From Nocardia sp. NRRL S-836 (lineage in GTDB: Bacteria; Actinomycetota; Actinomycetes; Mycobacteriales; Pseudonocardiaceae), in assembly GCF_001279525.1 (NCBI RefSeq), contig NZ_LGDY01000102.1:1-64000 (forward strand): a stretch of DNA of 64,000 nt, read 5' to 3'. The notes beneath the pieces are model-generated. The model had not been told where the DNA came from, ran no database searches, and saw only the letters and a program-made list of their open reading frames with translations. This document shows, in pieces, positions 25,702-34,284 of this stretch (position 1 is its first letter; each line of letters starts with the position of its first letter). Position numbers and translations under genes: made by a program.

Positions 25702-26397
25702 ATGGAACGCCGCAAAGCGCTCGGACTGTTCGCCGCGACCGCCGCCTCCTTCACAGCTCTGCCCTCCCTCGGCGCGGGGGCCAGCCTCGCCGAAGACGTC
25801 ACACGACAGGGCAAGGACGACTACACCTTCGCGCTGGACGCCCCAAGCTGGGACCCTGCAGGCGGCCATAGCCCGAACACCCCGTTCGCCGCGGCGATGG
25901 CGCAAGGCGGATTCGCCCTGCACATCCCCGCACCCGAGCTGTACTACCAGCTGCTTCCCGCTCACCACGTCGCCATCCACCGTCGACGTGGCGTCAAGAT
26001 CCGAGGGCTGTGGTACGACAGCCCTGCCCTGAACCCTTACCGCGACGGTCCGTCCACGCGAAGCGGGCGCCATCGTGGCACCTGGCAGATCCACCGCGAC
26101 CCCCGCGATGCCCGCACCGTGTTCTTCCAAGACCCCCACACGGACAACTGGCACACATTACCCTGGACCGGTCTACCGCCCAGCACCGAGGTCCCGGCCT
26201 TCACCGACAGCCGTGTCCGCGACATGCTCGCCGCCGCTCGTGCCGCAGGACTCACCCCACGCACCGATACCGAACTCCTGCCCGTGCTGCTCGACCTGCT
26301 CGGCGCACACGTACCCGTCTCCACCTGGCCGACTCTGACCAAGTCCGCGCGCCGCGGGATCACTCGCGACATCGCAGCTCACGGAGTTCAGCTATGA
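25702..26397 (+). pseudogene. Mu-type transposase C-terminal fragment fused to a Tat-like N-terminus
   Basis: A 231-codon frame. The first about 32 residues (MERRKALGLFAATAASFTAL) look like an export signal or a regulator's C-terminal start. From about residue 58 the sequence is the Mu-transposase C-terminal region of actinobacterial transposons: GGFALHIPAPELYYQLLP, GVKIRGLWYDSPALNPYR, IHRDPRDARTVFFQDP and LPWTGLPP. The DDE catalytic core is missing, so it cannot transpose. The odd fusion probably arose when a transposon end recombined into a resident gene. No paired ATPase gene is visible. Confidence 0.65.
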
Positions 26398-26600
26398 CGA
26401 CGCGGGCCGAACGCTGACCATGAAGCTCGACACCGCTGTTCGCTCTCGTCGATCCGAGGCCGCACGGTGGTCGGGCGTGCAGCACCGCGGGGTCGTCAAT
26501 GCCTACTACGTGAACACGGCTCCGAACCTCCATAAGCCGCCCCACGACTGCCGGTGCGCGTTGTCGCAACCAAGGGTCCAGCGGTCGAGCATTCGCGGGA

Positions 26601-27329
26601 TCAGCTCGCTTGAGTGGTGACTCCTTGCGGCTGCGTGACTCTCAGGCGAGCCCGCTCTCGTTGATCATGGGCGGCGTACAGGTGGGTGAGCACCGCCCGG
26701 AAGGTCGGGTCCGCGATTCTCAGGCGCTGGACCTTCTTGTCGGGCTGCGAGTGGCAGGCGGCGTGCACGATCAGCTCGACGACGTCTGCTCCGTACGCAC
26801 GTGCGAGCTCGGCCAGCGTGATCAGGGTGGGCAGTCGGCCTCCGGTCTCGAAGTTCGACATGGTGGCCGTCGACACCGGCACCAGCTTCTCCACGTCTTT
26901 GAGGCTCCATCCCAGGTCCTCGCGAACGGTCCGCAAAGCCTTTCCCAACGCGGTCGCGTACGGCTGTCGTTCCGGGAACTGGCCGAATGCGGTATCGACG
27001 TCGAGTCCCCGTTCCTCGGCGAGCTCGCGCAAGACCTCGTCGTCGACCAGCTGTAGTTGCGTGCGTGCCTTCGTGACGCTGCCCTTGGGCAGGCGGAAGT
27101 AGTCCTTGGCCGGGCACGCGTCGAGGTCGGTGCGCCGGGACAGCACGCCTGCCTTGGCGAACCTGGCGGCCTGCTTGCCCACGTCTGCGGTGGTGAGGCC
27201 GGTCAACCGCACGAGTCGGCCCGTCGTCAGCTGACGGCCGACTCGCGTGAGCAGCGCCGTCAGCACCAGGCCGCCCCTTCGGTTCCAGGTGAGCCGCGAG
27301 TCCTTCGGGACGTTGTCGATGATCTTCAC
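26601..27329 (-). CDS. XRE-family DNA-binding protein, third gene of zinc-finger operon
   Basis: A 242-residue protein from GTG 27329, overlapping the previous gene's stop by four bases. The N-terminal half resembles a winged-helix unit (GLVLTALLTRVGRQLTTGRL, TTADVGKQAARFAKAGVL). The C-terminal half has an XRE HTH: GKALRTVREDLGWSLKDVEK, then VSTATMSNFETGGRLPTL. Two stacked DNA-binding units are unusual for XRE proteins. It is part of a three-gene minus-strand operon (28170-26601) whose genes all overlap by four bases. Target unknown. Confidence 0.75.
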   Translation of the reverse strand: MKIIDNVPKDSRLTWNRRGGLVLTALLTRVGRQLTTGRLVRLTGLTTADVGKQAARFAKAGVLSRRTDLDACPAKDYFRLPKGSVTKARTQLQLVDDEVLRELAEERGLDVDTAFGQFPERQPYATALGKALRTVREDLGWSLKDVEKLVPVSTATMSNFETGGRLPTLITLAELARAYGADVVELIVHAACHSQPDKKVQRLRIADPTFRAVLTHLYAAHDQRERARLRVTQPQGVTTQAS

Positions 27330-27901
27330 GTGTCGCTCGCCGGTGAGGTGGGTTCCGTCGCGGGCATGCCGGCGCAGCGCATGGCCTCGATCAACCATGC
27401 GGCGTGGCGTTCGAGTGTGCGTGCCGCCGCGGACACCAGGACGACCATCACCTCGAACGCGCCTTCGCCGCGGAGAACGGAGATGGCCTTCTCGATCGCG
27501 GCAGCGTCCCGTGCCGCGAAAGCGGACACGACAGCGGAGGCGACCTTGACGTTCTCCTGCCACGCAAGGCGGTCCTCGGCGTCGACACCGCCGGGCAGCG
27601 CGAAAGACACCGGGATCTTGACCGGCGACATGAGCTGATCGCGTGGAACACCGTCGAGCAGGATCGATGCCATGAGGCTCGCCGCTGAGACGAGCACCCG
27701 TTCGTCCCCGTGCGTCACGATGAGCTCAAGCGCCCATTCAACACCCGTCGGCTGAGTCTGCAGCTGATGCCCGACCGCGCTGAGACCCCACTGGACACCG
27801 AGGTCACTGACGTTCCTCTGCTGGCGCCGGAACTCGTCGAAGACGATCTGCTCGAACCCGGACTGCGCCTGCTCGTGTGAGTCGAACCCGTCGTAGCTCA
27901 T
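27326..27901 (-). CDS. Hypothetical helical protein, second gene of zinc-finger operon
   Basis: A 191-residue protein beginning MSYDGFDSHEQAQSGFEQIV. It is rich in Ala-containing helices (VKVASAVVSAFAARDAAAIE) and has no domain I recognise. It overlaps both neighbours by four bases, so translation is coupled to the zinc-finger protein before it and the XRE protein after it. In the second module copy (33-34 kb) the corresponding position holds a different protein. Confidence 0.65.
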   Translation of the reverse strand: MSYDGFDSHEQAQSGFEQIVFDEFRRQQRNVSDLGVQWGLSAVGHQLQTQPTGVEWALELIVTHGDERVLVSAASLMASILLDGVPRDQLMSPVKIPVSFALPGGVDAEDRLAWQENVKVASAVVSAFAARDAAAIEKAISVLRGEGAFEVMVVLVSAAARTLERHAAWLIEAMRCAGMPATEPTSPASDT

Positions 27902-28170
27902 GAGAGCGAAGCCACTTCCTCGCCCGCGGAGACCTCGGCTCCAGCGTACGAGTCCTCTTCCCTCGGCCAAGGGAGGGTGTTCTCCGCCGCTCGCCAGGCG
28001 CGATCGCACTTGACGCACGTGGGCCAGCACCGCTCGCAGGCCGGCCAGACATCTGGCCCGACCACGACCTTCAGGCCGCACAGCGTGCGACCGACATCGT
28101 GAACAGCAAGCTCCTGAGGTATCGCATGACGGCCGCCGTCGTGCGGCTGCCATTTATAGCTGCGAGACAT
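27898..28170 (-). CDS. Small zinc-finger-like protein (copy 1)
   Basis: A 90-residue protein: MSRSYKWQPHDGGRHAIP, then RTLCGLKVVVGPDVWPACER and CWPTCVKCDRAWR. The CxxC-rich centre (Cys in TLCG, ACERC, TCVKC) suggests a structural zinc. This type of small protein is common in Pseudonocardiaceae next to XRE/DUF397-type regulators. A frameshifted homologue lies at 33664-34021, with the same gene order and divergent XRE partner. Confidence 0.75.
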   Translation of the reverse strand: MSRSYKWQPHDGGRHAIPQELAVHDVGRTLCGLKVVVGPDVWPACERCWPTCVKCDRAWRAAENTLPWPREEDSYAGAEVSAGEEVASLS

Positions 28171-28434
28171 GTCCGATCACTCCCGCGAAACATGGAACGC
28201 GACCAAGCGCGTGTTGTCCGGCAGTGATCCACGGAAATCGATGTACTGGCGAAGAACCAGCACACGAATCAGCCGCAGATCTAGCAAGGATCCATCGACT
28301 GGGGCGTCTACCTGCCCGAACGTCCCGATGCCCTAATTGGGTGAAACAGAATTTCGCTGGGCTGAGCCGCCGATTTGTAGTTGATCCAAGCTAGGCTGCC
28401 TATGACTATGCGCCGGATCGTTCAGGGGAGATCG
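28171..28434. promoter_or_regulatory. Divergent promoter region of module copy 1
   Basis: This 264-nt region is alignable with 34022-34284 at both ends. Shared text includes CTCCCGCGAAAC and CAGTGAT.CAC.GAAATC near the zinc-finger start. GGGTGAAA and GATTTGTAGTTGATCCAAGC lie near the XRE start. The XRE ATG (28435) follows GGGGAG. Confidence 0.6.
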
Positions 28435-29613
28435 ATGGCGACGCCGAGGAAAGCACTTGCGGCCCGCCGGAAAGCAGCGGGCTACACCCAGGAGCAGCTG
28501 GCGGAGCTCCTCGGCGTCAGCGTCGGCACGATCGGGCGCTGGGAACGCGGTGAGAACGTTCCGGAGCCGCTTCTGCAGCCGCGTCTGGCCAAGGCGATCG
28601 GGCTGACCACCAAGGAGGCTGCGGATCTACTTCTTCCCGCCAACGGTGACGACCCGGACCTGGACGATGCCGGTCGGGATCGCGTGCGCTGGGCCGTCGC
28701 CAACCCGGCCAAGGTCGACTTCGCCGCAGCAGCGGAGCTCCGCGATCGTGTCGCGGAGTTGAACCTCCGCTACGACAGTGAACGTTCGACCGCCTTGCTC
28801 GCCGAGGCCGGCCAGGCGCTCGGCGAAGCCCGGCTGTTGCTCGAACACGCCCAGAGGTACGGCGTCAGACGCGACCTGCTTGTGGCAGAGGCGGAAGCGT
28901 CGATCCTGATGGGCCAGCTCGTGTGGGACGTGTCCCAGCGGCGCGGCCACGACGAGTCCCACGGGCACTTCGCTTGTGCGACCAAGGCGGCACGGCAGAT
29001 CAATGACCCGATCTTGGAAGGCGTTGCGCTTCTTCGAACCTCGTATCTCAAGCTGTACGGCAACAAGGATCCTCGCAGTGGACTAGCGCTCACCTTGTCC
29101 GCCGAAGACGCGGCACGAGGGCGCAGCCCGGTGCTCGCGGGACTTGCCAGCCTCCACGCTGCCGAGGCGCACGCGATGCGTGGCGAGCGCCGCGCATGCG
29201 ACGACTCTCTCGGTCGCGCACAACAGCAGTTCGAGCGGACCTCGCCCGACGAGCCAGCCGCGGACATGTTCTCCGAAACTCACTATGACCGTCTGGCAGG
29301 TTCGTGCCACCTGCGCCTGAAGGACGCCAAGAAGGCAAAGCCAGCTCTGGAACGTGTCGCGGCCCAGTCCTCGTCCCGGTCGAAGTCGCGCAGCATCGTG
29401 CTGGCCAACCTCAGCGTGGCGCACCTGCTCGAACAGGACCTGCACACCGCGGCGGCGACGCTGCACCTCGCCATCGACCTGGTTGAGGGAACGTGGGGCG
29501 GCGGTGGCATCAACGTCGTGTTCGACGCCGCGCGGCAGATGCGCCCATGGCGGAAGGAACCTGTGGTAGATCAGGTGTACGACCGCCTGCTGACGGTGAT
29601 GGCGGCAACGTAG
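28435..29613 (+). CDS. XRE-family regulator with TPR-like C-terminal domain (module copy 1)
   Basis: A 392-residue protein. The HTH is at residues 5-60 (AARRKAAGYTQEQLAELLGV, then GTIGRWERGENVPEPLLQ). The rest is a TPR-like helical array (SILMGQLVWDVSQRRGHDES, ARQINDPILEGVALLRTSYL). This is the layout of many actinomycete regulators whose C-terminus senses peptides or small signals. ATG 28435 is chosen for the GGGGAG site. It is divergent from the zinc-finger operon and paralogous in its first 60 residues to the protein at 34285. Confidence 0.85.
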   Translation: MATPRKALAARRKAAGYTQEQLAELLGVSVGTIGRWERGENVPEPLLQPRLAKAIGLTTKEAADLLLPANGDDPDLDDAGRDRVRWAVANPAKVDFAAAAELRDRVAELNLRYDSERSTALLAEAGQALGEARLLLEHAQRYGVRRDLLVAEAEASILMGQLVWDVSQRRGHDESHGHFACATKAARQINDPILEGVALLRTSYLKLYGNKDPRSGLALTLSAEDAARGRSPVLAGLASLHAAEAHAMRGERRACDDSLGRAQQQFERTSPDEPAADMFSETHYDRLAGSCHLRLKDAKKAKPALERVAAQSSSRSKSRSIVLANLSVAHLLEQDLHTAAATLHLAIDLVEGTWGGGGINVVFDAARQMRPWRKEPVVDQVYDRLLTVMAAT

Positions 29614-29624
29614 AGAGGCTGCCC

Positions 29625-30353
29625 GTGACGCGCGACGACGCCAAGAACGAAGCTCGCCACCGCGTCTGGGACTTGCTGGCCGAACGAGGCGCCGCACCGC
29701 CCGACGTCCACGGCACCATCCCCAACTTCGCCGGGGCCGAGCATGCGGCCGCCAGGCTCGCTGAACTGGCGGTGTGGCAGGAAGCGCGCGTGGTGAAGGC
29801 GGTGCCGGACAAACCTCAGGCGCCAGTCCGGGTACTCGCTCTCGAACAAGGCAAGCTGCTCTACGTGGCGGTGCCCAAGATCGCTGCCGAGAAGCCGTTC
29901 TACGAGCTCGATCCCTCCACGCTGGCCGTCGCGCCGGCAGAAGCGGCAGTGCCCAAGCTCGCCGCGGCCTTCGCGAGAACCGTCGACACCGACGACATGC
30001 CACACGTCGATCTCGTCGTGTGCGGTTCCGTCGCCGTCAACCGGCACGGTGCCCGGCTCGGCAAGGGCGCCGGCTACAGCGACATCGAGGTCGCTCTGCT
30101 GCAGGAGGCAGGCCTCATCAGCCAGACGACCACCATCGTCACCACAGTCCACGACCTCCAGATCGTCGAGGGAGACCTGCCGGAAACCGACCACGACTTC
30201 TCGGTCGACTCGATCGTCACTCCGACCCAGGTGATCGAGTGCGGCCCGCCGCGACGGCCCGCCGGCATCGTGTGGTCGAAGCTGGATCCGGCCAAGATCG
30301 CGGCGATCCCGGCCCTCGCTACCCGAGCGGGTCGGCGCCACTTCGAGCGATGA
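29625..30353 (+). CDS. 5-formyltetrahydrofolate cyclo-ligase family protein
   Basis: A 242-residue protein from GTG 29625 (GAGAGG six bases before), 11 nt after the XRE gene. The MTHFS-like fold shows in AARLAELAVWQEARVVKAVP and VDLVVCGSVAVNRHGARLGK. GKGAGYSDIEVALL corresponds to the G-x-G-K-G-x-G-Y-x-D nucleotide loop. Family members convert 5-formyl-THF to methenyl-THF with ATP. This longer variant resembles MTHFSD-type proteins, so the substrate may differ. Co-transcription with the upstream regulator is likely. Confidence 0.8.
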   Translation: MTRDDAKNEARHRVWDLLAERGAAPPDVHGTIPNFAGAEHAAARLAELAVWQEARVVKAVPDKPQAPVRVLALEQGKLLYVAVPKIAAEKPFYELDPSTLAVAPAEAAVPKLAAAFARTVDTDDMPHVDLVVCGSVAVNRHGARLGKGAGYSDIEVALLQEAGLISQTTTIVTTVHDLQIVEGDLPETDHDFSVDSIVTPTQVIECGPPRRPAGIVWSKLDPAKIAAIPALATRAGRRHFER

Positions 30354-30438
30354 ACTCGCCGGTGGCCGAACACTGTCACCGTCTCACCCGGTACCGCGGT
30401 GGCCAAGTCGGCGTCCGCATACCCGTCGCCGGGTCGCA

Positions 30439-31164
30439 GTGCTGCGGGCGTTGGCGATTCGGGCGGCAGACAGCGTCGCTTTCAAGTTCGGATATCTCGA
30501 CCTTTCAGCTCGTCTTGTCGATCTGATCCGACACTCAGCCGCGGAGGCCGACGACCCCCTCCTGGTCGCCGCGGCCGAGTACGTCCGCACCGAGACGTTC
30601 TTCGCCGACGGCGACCTCGGTAGTACTGGAAGGGCTCTGCTCAAGGCAGCTGACGAGGTCGGCCGCCTGCGGAACGGTGATCCGCACACCGCGGCCGCGT
30701 ATAGATCCCTGCACATGAGGGCGGCTGTGGTGGCCGGCCGAACCAGTGCGAGCAGCGCGGCCGCCGAGCATCTACGAGAAGCTCGGCGAGCAGCCGAGGC
30801 CGCGCAGGAGAGGATCTACCGCGGCACTGCTTTCGGTTCGCACTCCATGCGCATCCACGAACTGGCGGTCGCCGCCGAGCTCGGCGATCCAGCGGGGATC
30901 GAGCGCGCGGCCACCTGGCACCCACCGAACGAGGTTCGCGCGGAGCGCCGATCCCACTACTTCATCGACCTGGGCAGCGCTCAACTCGACCTGGGCCGTC
31001 TCGACGACGCTCACGAGTCCATCGAACTGGCCCGCGACGCCGCTCCTCAACACGCCCGCGAACACCCGCGGGCCAAGCGCGCCCTCGCAGCGCTTCTTCG
31101 GCGTCGGCCGGGGAACAGCAGGGTGGTCGAGCTGGCGGCGTGGGCGGGCGCGCGAGGGATCTGA
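30439..31164 (+). CDS. TPR-like sensor domain of an XRE regulator without HTH
   Basis: A 241-residue frame beginning at GTG 30439. It matches the C-terminal halves of actinomycete XRE regulators: VAFKFGYLDLSARLVDLIRH, AEYVRTETFFADGDL, then FIDLGSAQLDLGRLDDA. The N-terminal 100-130 residues with the DNA-binding HTH are absent, and the upstream 85 nt do not encode one in any frame. It is either a decayed regulator or an orphan sensor. A similar HTH-less gene lies at 35978. Confidence 0.6.
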   Translation: MLRALAIRAADSVAFKFGYLDLSARLVDLIRHSAAEADDPLLVAAAEYVRTETFFADGDLGSTGRALLKAADEVGRLRNGDPHTAAAYRSLHMRAAVVAGRTSASSAAAEHLREARRAAEAAQERIYRGTAFGSHSMRIHELAVAAELGDPAGIERAATWHPPNEVRAERRSHYFIDLGSAQLDLGRLDDAHESIELARDAAPQHAREHPRAKRALAALLRRRPGNSRVVELAAWAGARGI

Positions 31165-31171
31165 GCGCCGG

Positions 31172-31813
31172 CTACGCCGTCAGCAACGCGGGAAGTTCGT
31201 CCAACGAATCGATCACCCAGTCGGCGTCCCGCCGTACCAATGGATCGTCTGCCCATAGATGTCCCCAAGGCCCGCGTCGGATGAGCGCTGTTCGCAGTCC
31301 CGCGGCCTTCGCGGGAACGATATCGTTGTCCCGGTGATCGCCGACGTACACGATCTCGCCACCGGCTCCTGGCGCAACGTCGATCACACGGTCGAAGAAG
31401 GCCGGCGCGGGCTTGGCGACGCCCCATTCACCTGAGGTCGAGACGTAGTCCGCCGGCAGTCCGAGTCCGCGGAGCAGATCAGCGGCACGTGCCGTCTGGT
31501 TGCCGACGATCCCCACCCACAGGCCCAGGTCACGAAGCGCCCCGAGGCCCGACCGGACATCCGGGTAGAGGTCGGACTCACCGATGTGCTCGCCCTGTCC
31601 CGCGTCCTCGCGGAGCTGCCGCTCGCGTGCCACGTCGAAGCCGGGCCGGAAGTACTGGAACGTCTCCGCGTTGTCCCTGCCGGCCGCGGTCACCGCGCCC
31701 AACACCGTGGAGAACGTGTGGCGCGACACGCCGATCCAGTCGGCCCACGCACCCCACTCACGCGAATCATCCAGCAGCGTCTCGCCCACATCGAACACGA
31801 CAGCAGTGACCAC
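31172..31813 (-). CDS. HAD-superfamily hydrolase
   Basis: A 213-residue protein with all four HAD motifs: I, FDVGETLLDD (the first Asp is the nucleophile); II, GIVGNQTA; III, the Lys of WGVAKPAPAFF; IV, IVYVGDHRDNDI. The cap is small and helical. Start is GTG 31813. It is probably a small-molecule phosphatase; the Gly in DVGET instead of DxDGT is common in the epoxide-hydrolase/phosphatase subgroup. Convergent with the preceding gene. Confidence 0.85.
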   Translation of the reverse strand: MVTAVVFDVGETLLDDSREWGAWADWIGVSRHTFSTVLGAVTAAGRDNAETFQYFRPGFDVARERQLREDAGQGEHIGESDLYPDVRSGLGALRDLGLWVGIVGNQTARAADLLRGLGLPADYVSTSGEWGVAKPAPAFFDRVIDVAPGAGGEIVYVGDHRDNDIVPAKAAGLRTALIRRGPWGHLWADDPLVRRDADWVIDSLDELPALLTA

Positions 31814-32085
31814 GCACTTACGTATACGGCATCGAGATCGGCGGTGTGCGGTGGTCTGGCGGCCGCACAGTCGCAGAGGTGCCCGACGTGATCATGATTT
31901 CTGCGGATTCAACCACCCGATCGGGTCGGATCGGATGCCGGATCGGTCGTCCCAGGTAGCACCGGCGCATGGCCGATTCCCGGCAGATCCACGCGCGATT
32001 CGTGGGCTGGTGGGGCGTGGTGTGCGGAGGTTGGCTTCAGATCCGTCCGAGTGGACAGACCACCAGTCATCGCAAGGAAACCCGC

Positions 32086-32988
32086 ATGTTGTCGTCACAC
32101 GCATCCACGGCTCGAAGCCGCGAGTTCGGACTTGGCCTGCGCGCGGCGATCAGCCACGCGCAGTTCAACGGGCGTGGGATCGCTGAGCTTCTCGGCTGGG
32201 ACCCATCGAAGATCTCGAACCTGATGCACGGCAAGGTCACAGCCAGCCCAACCGACCTCGCCCTGCTGCTTGGTATCTGCCGCGTTACACCTGCCGAACG
32301 CGACCGGCTGCTCGCTCTCGCCGACAACATGTTCTCCGGAAGCTGGTTGCAGCGACACGAGGCCGGGATGCCCGCTCCCGCGGTCGTCGACCACCTCGCG
32401 ATCGCCGAGATGTTGGTCAGCTGGCACAACCACGTGATGCCGCTGTTCCTGCAGACGCCCGCCTACATGCGTGCGTTGATCGCTGCTTCCCCTCGGGTGA
32501 CCGCCGCCGAGCTGGAGAACTGCATGCAAGCGCAGGCGAAAGTGCGTGAGCACCCTAGATGGATCGACATCGCAGGTAGCTACTACCTGCACGAGTCGGC
32601 GCTGCGCCTGCCTGTCGGCGGAAGTGAAGTTCACGCTGAACAGATCCACCACCTTCTGCAGATGGCAGTGCGTCCGAAGGTCCAGATTCGAGTGGTGCCC
32701 GCCGCCCATGGGGCCCATGCCGGCGTGTGCGGATCGTTTACCTGGCTGACCTTCGAGACGTACGCGCCGTTGGTCTACGTGGAGCGCGAGAACTCCACCC
32801 TCGTCCTCGAAGGCGAAGCTGCTCTCGACTACCGGTCGACCATCCGCGCCCTCCACGAGTCCAGTATGGACGAACGGGAGTCGAGAGTGTTCGTGGCGCA
32901 GCTCGGAGAGGAACTGTCCGCGGACGACCACACCGGGATAAGGACCGAGCAGCGCAGGCGGTACGAGCGGGCCCAGGATTGGGCCTGA
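32086..32988 (+). CDS. XRE-family regulator with DUF5753 domain
   Basis: A 300-residue protein. The HTH is at about residues 12-65 (LGLRAAISHAQFNGRGIAEL, WDPSKISNLMHGKVTAS). DUF5753 follows, with LLVSWHNHV-like MPLFLQTPAYMRALI and the conserved VQIRVVPAAHGAHAG block, then GSFTWL. In most actinomycetes such regulators are followed by a small DUF397 partner; none is present here. ATG 32086 follows AAGGAAA. Confidence 0.88.
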   Translation: MLSSHASTARSREFGLGLRAAISHAQFNGRGIAELLGWDPSKISNLMHGKVTASPTDLALLLGICRVTPAERDRLLALADNMFSGSWLQRHEAGMPAPAVVDHLAIAEMLVSWHNHVMPLFLQTPAYMRALIAASPRVTAAELENCMQAQAKVREHPRWIDIAGSYYLHESALRLPVGGSEVHAEQIHHLLQMAVRPKVQIRVVPAAHGAHAGVCGSFTWLTFETYAPLVYVERENSTLVLEGEAALDYRSTIRALHESSMDERESRVFVAQLGEELSADDHTGIRTEQRRRYERAQDWA

Positions 32989-32997
32989 CATCGCCTC

Positions 32998-33321
32998 TCA
33001 GCGCGGCCCGCCGTGATTGCGCAGCCGTAGCACGTGGAACGGAACGAGTTGGTCGACCAGATGCACCTTGGCGGGTCGACCGTCGGCGTAGCCGATCTCG
33101 TAGTTGACAACGCCGAGCCAGTCGCCCTCGACACTGGGGAAGCGGCCGTGCAGCCGTCCCTTCACCGTGCCGGTCAGGTCTAGACCGGTTGCGATGACAT
33201 GCCTCTGGGCGCCGGGTGCGCGCGGGAAAAGGCGGTCCAGCTGAACCGAGACGCCTGTGACAACGGCCCTCCGGCCGTGCACGCTGTCGCCCTCCCAGAC
33301 GGTGAAGGCACTACTGAGCAT
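32998..33321 (-). CDS. Hypothetical protein, third gene of module copy 2
   Basis: A 107-residue protein from ATG 33321, which overlaps the previous gene's end by 11 nt. It has an OB/beta-barrel-like alternation (RRAVVTGVSVQLDRLFPRAP, HVIATGLDLTGTVKGRL, GDWLGVVNYEIGYADGR). No family is recognised. Gene order (zinc finger, then two coupled genes) parallels module copy 1, but the protein is unrelated to the one there. Confidence 0.6.
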   Translation of the reverse strand: MLSSAFTVWEGDSVHGRRAVVTGVSVQLDRLFPRAPGAQRHVIATGLDLTGTVKGRLHGRFPSVEGDWLGVVNYEIGYADGRPAKVHLVDQLVPFHVLRLRNHGGPR

Positions 33322-33667
33322 GATCACCGCAGCCAACTGCGAAAGTCGCCTGGGACCGACTCCGGACGAGTTCGACGTAACGCTCCTCGGACAGCTCGGC
33401 GCGGTCGGGAGCGGCCGTGGTGGAGACGAGTCGCCAGCAGTGGTCGGCGCTCTCGGCCGCGCAGGCGAGACAGCTGATGCGAGCCTCACCGTCGTGCACG
33501 ATCGCCCGGAACCGGGAGTGACCGAGGGTGTGCCGGCCGAGCTTGCACCTCGCAGGCAAGAGCGCGACCGGCTGGCCGGTGGAGTCGTACCTGAACGTGA
33601 GCCTGCCGTCCATTCGGGACGGTCCGAGAGCCTGCCGATCCATGAGGCGAGAACCTATCACCGTCAT
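33311..33667 (-). CDS. Hypothetical protein with C-terminal zinc-ligand pair, second gene of module copy 2
   Basis: A 118-residue protein whose ATG 33667 overlaps the zinc-finger frame's stop (ATGA). It reads LTFRYDSTGQPVALLPARCK, LGRHTLGHSRFRAIVHDGEA, then ISCLACAAE. The Cys/His spacing (C-x4-H and C-x2-C) suggests a zinc site. Similar short proteins are recurrent near XRE regulators in Pseudonocardiaceae; function unknown. Confidence 0.6.
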   Translation of the reverse strand: MTVIGSRLMDRQALGPSRMDGRLTFRYDSTGQPVALLPARCKLGRHTLGHSRFRAIVHDGEARISCLACAAESADHCWRLVSTTAAPDRAELSEERYVELVRSRSQATFAVGCGDHAQ

Positions 33668-34021
33668 CGCACGTATGTTCGATTGGACGTGTGCGGCGCA
33701 TCTGTGAGCGCGGTCAAGTGCGCCTTCCGGTGCACCCCCGCGCAACCCGACCGATCTAGCCGAGCTGCCTGCCGGTGCCGTGCCGGTCGCGATGAGCGCC
33801 CGCCCGACGCACTCCGTGGCCAAGGAACAATGTTCTCCGCCTCTCGCCATGCGCGGTCGCACTCGGTGCACGTAGGCCGACATCGTTCACAGTCGGACCA
33901 TACGTCCGGTCCGATCGTGATTTGCAGACCGCACAGTGTGCGGTTGACATCGCGAATATCAAGCCTTAAGTGTCGCGTAGCGGCGACCGTCATGCGACTG
34001 CCACTTGTATCTACGAGGCAT
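33664..34021 (-). pseudogene. Small zinc-finger-like protein (copy 2), frameshifted
   Basis: ATG 34021 starts MPRRYKWQSHDGRRYATL, homologous to copy 1 (MSRSYKWQPHDGGRHAIP), but stops after 20 codons. The rest of the homologous protein (RDVNRTLCGLQITIGPDVW, CERCRPTCTECDRAWREAEN) is in the next frame. Comparing codons with copy 1 (CAG GAG CTT against AAG G-- CTT), a 2-nt deletion near 33965 explains the shift. Downstream coupling of the next gene to this frame (ATGA at 33664-33667) is retained. Confidence 0.75.
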
Positions 34022-34284
34022 CTCTGGCCGCTCCCGCGAAACTGGACCATGAGCAAAGACATGGTTGCCTGCCAGTGATACACAGAAATCTATGCACCAG
34101 CGAAGTGTCCTTATGCAAATCGGTCCGACGTACAGCATGAAACGGGCCAGACGGCACATCTACCAACGTAAACAATCAGATGCACCGATCGGGTGAAATC
34201 GAAGTTATCTGAACTGAATGGCCAATTTGCAGTTGACGCAAGCTAGGGTGTCTGTGGCTGTGCTTCGGATGGTGCGGGGGATTC
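34022..34284. promoter_or_regulatory. Divergent promoter region of module copy 2
   Basis: It aligns with 28171-28434 at both ends, for example CAATTTGCAGTTGACGCAAGC upstream of the regulator and CTCCCGCGAAACT next to the zinc-finger start. This shows that the whole divergent unit was duplicated. Confidence 0.6.
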
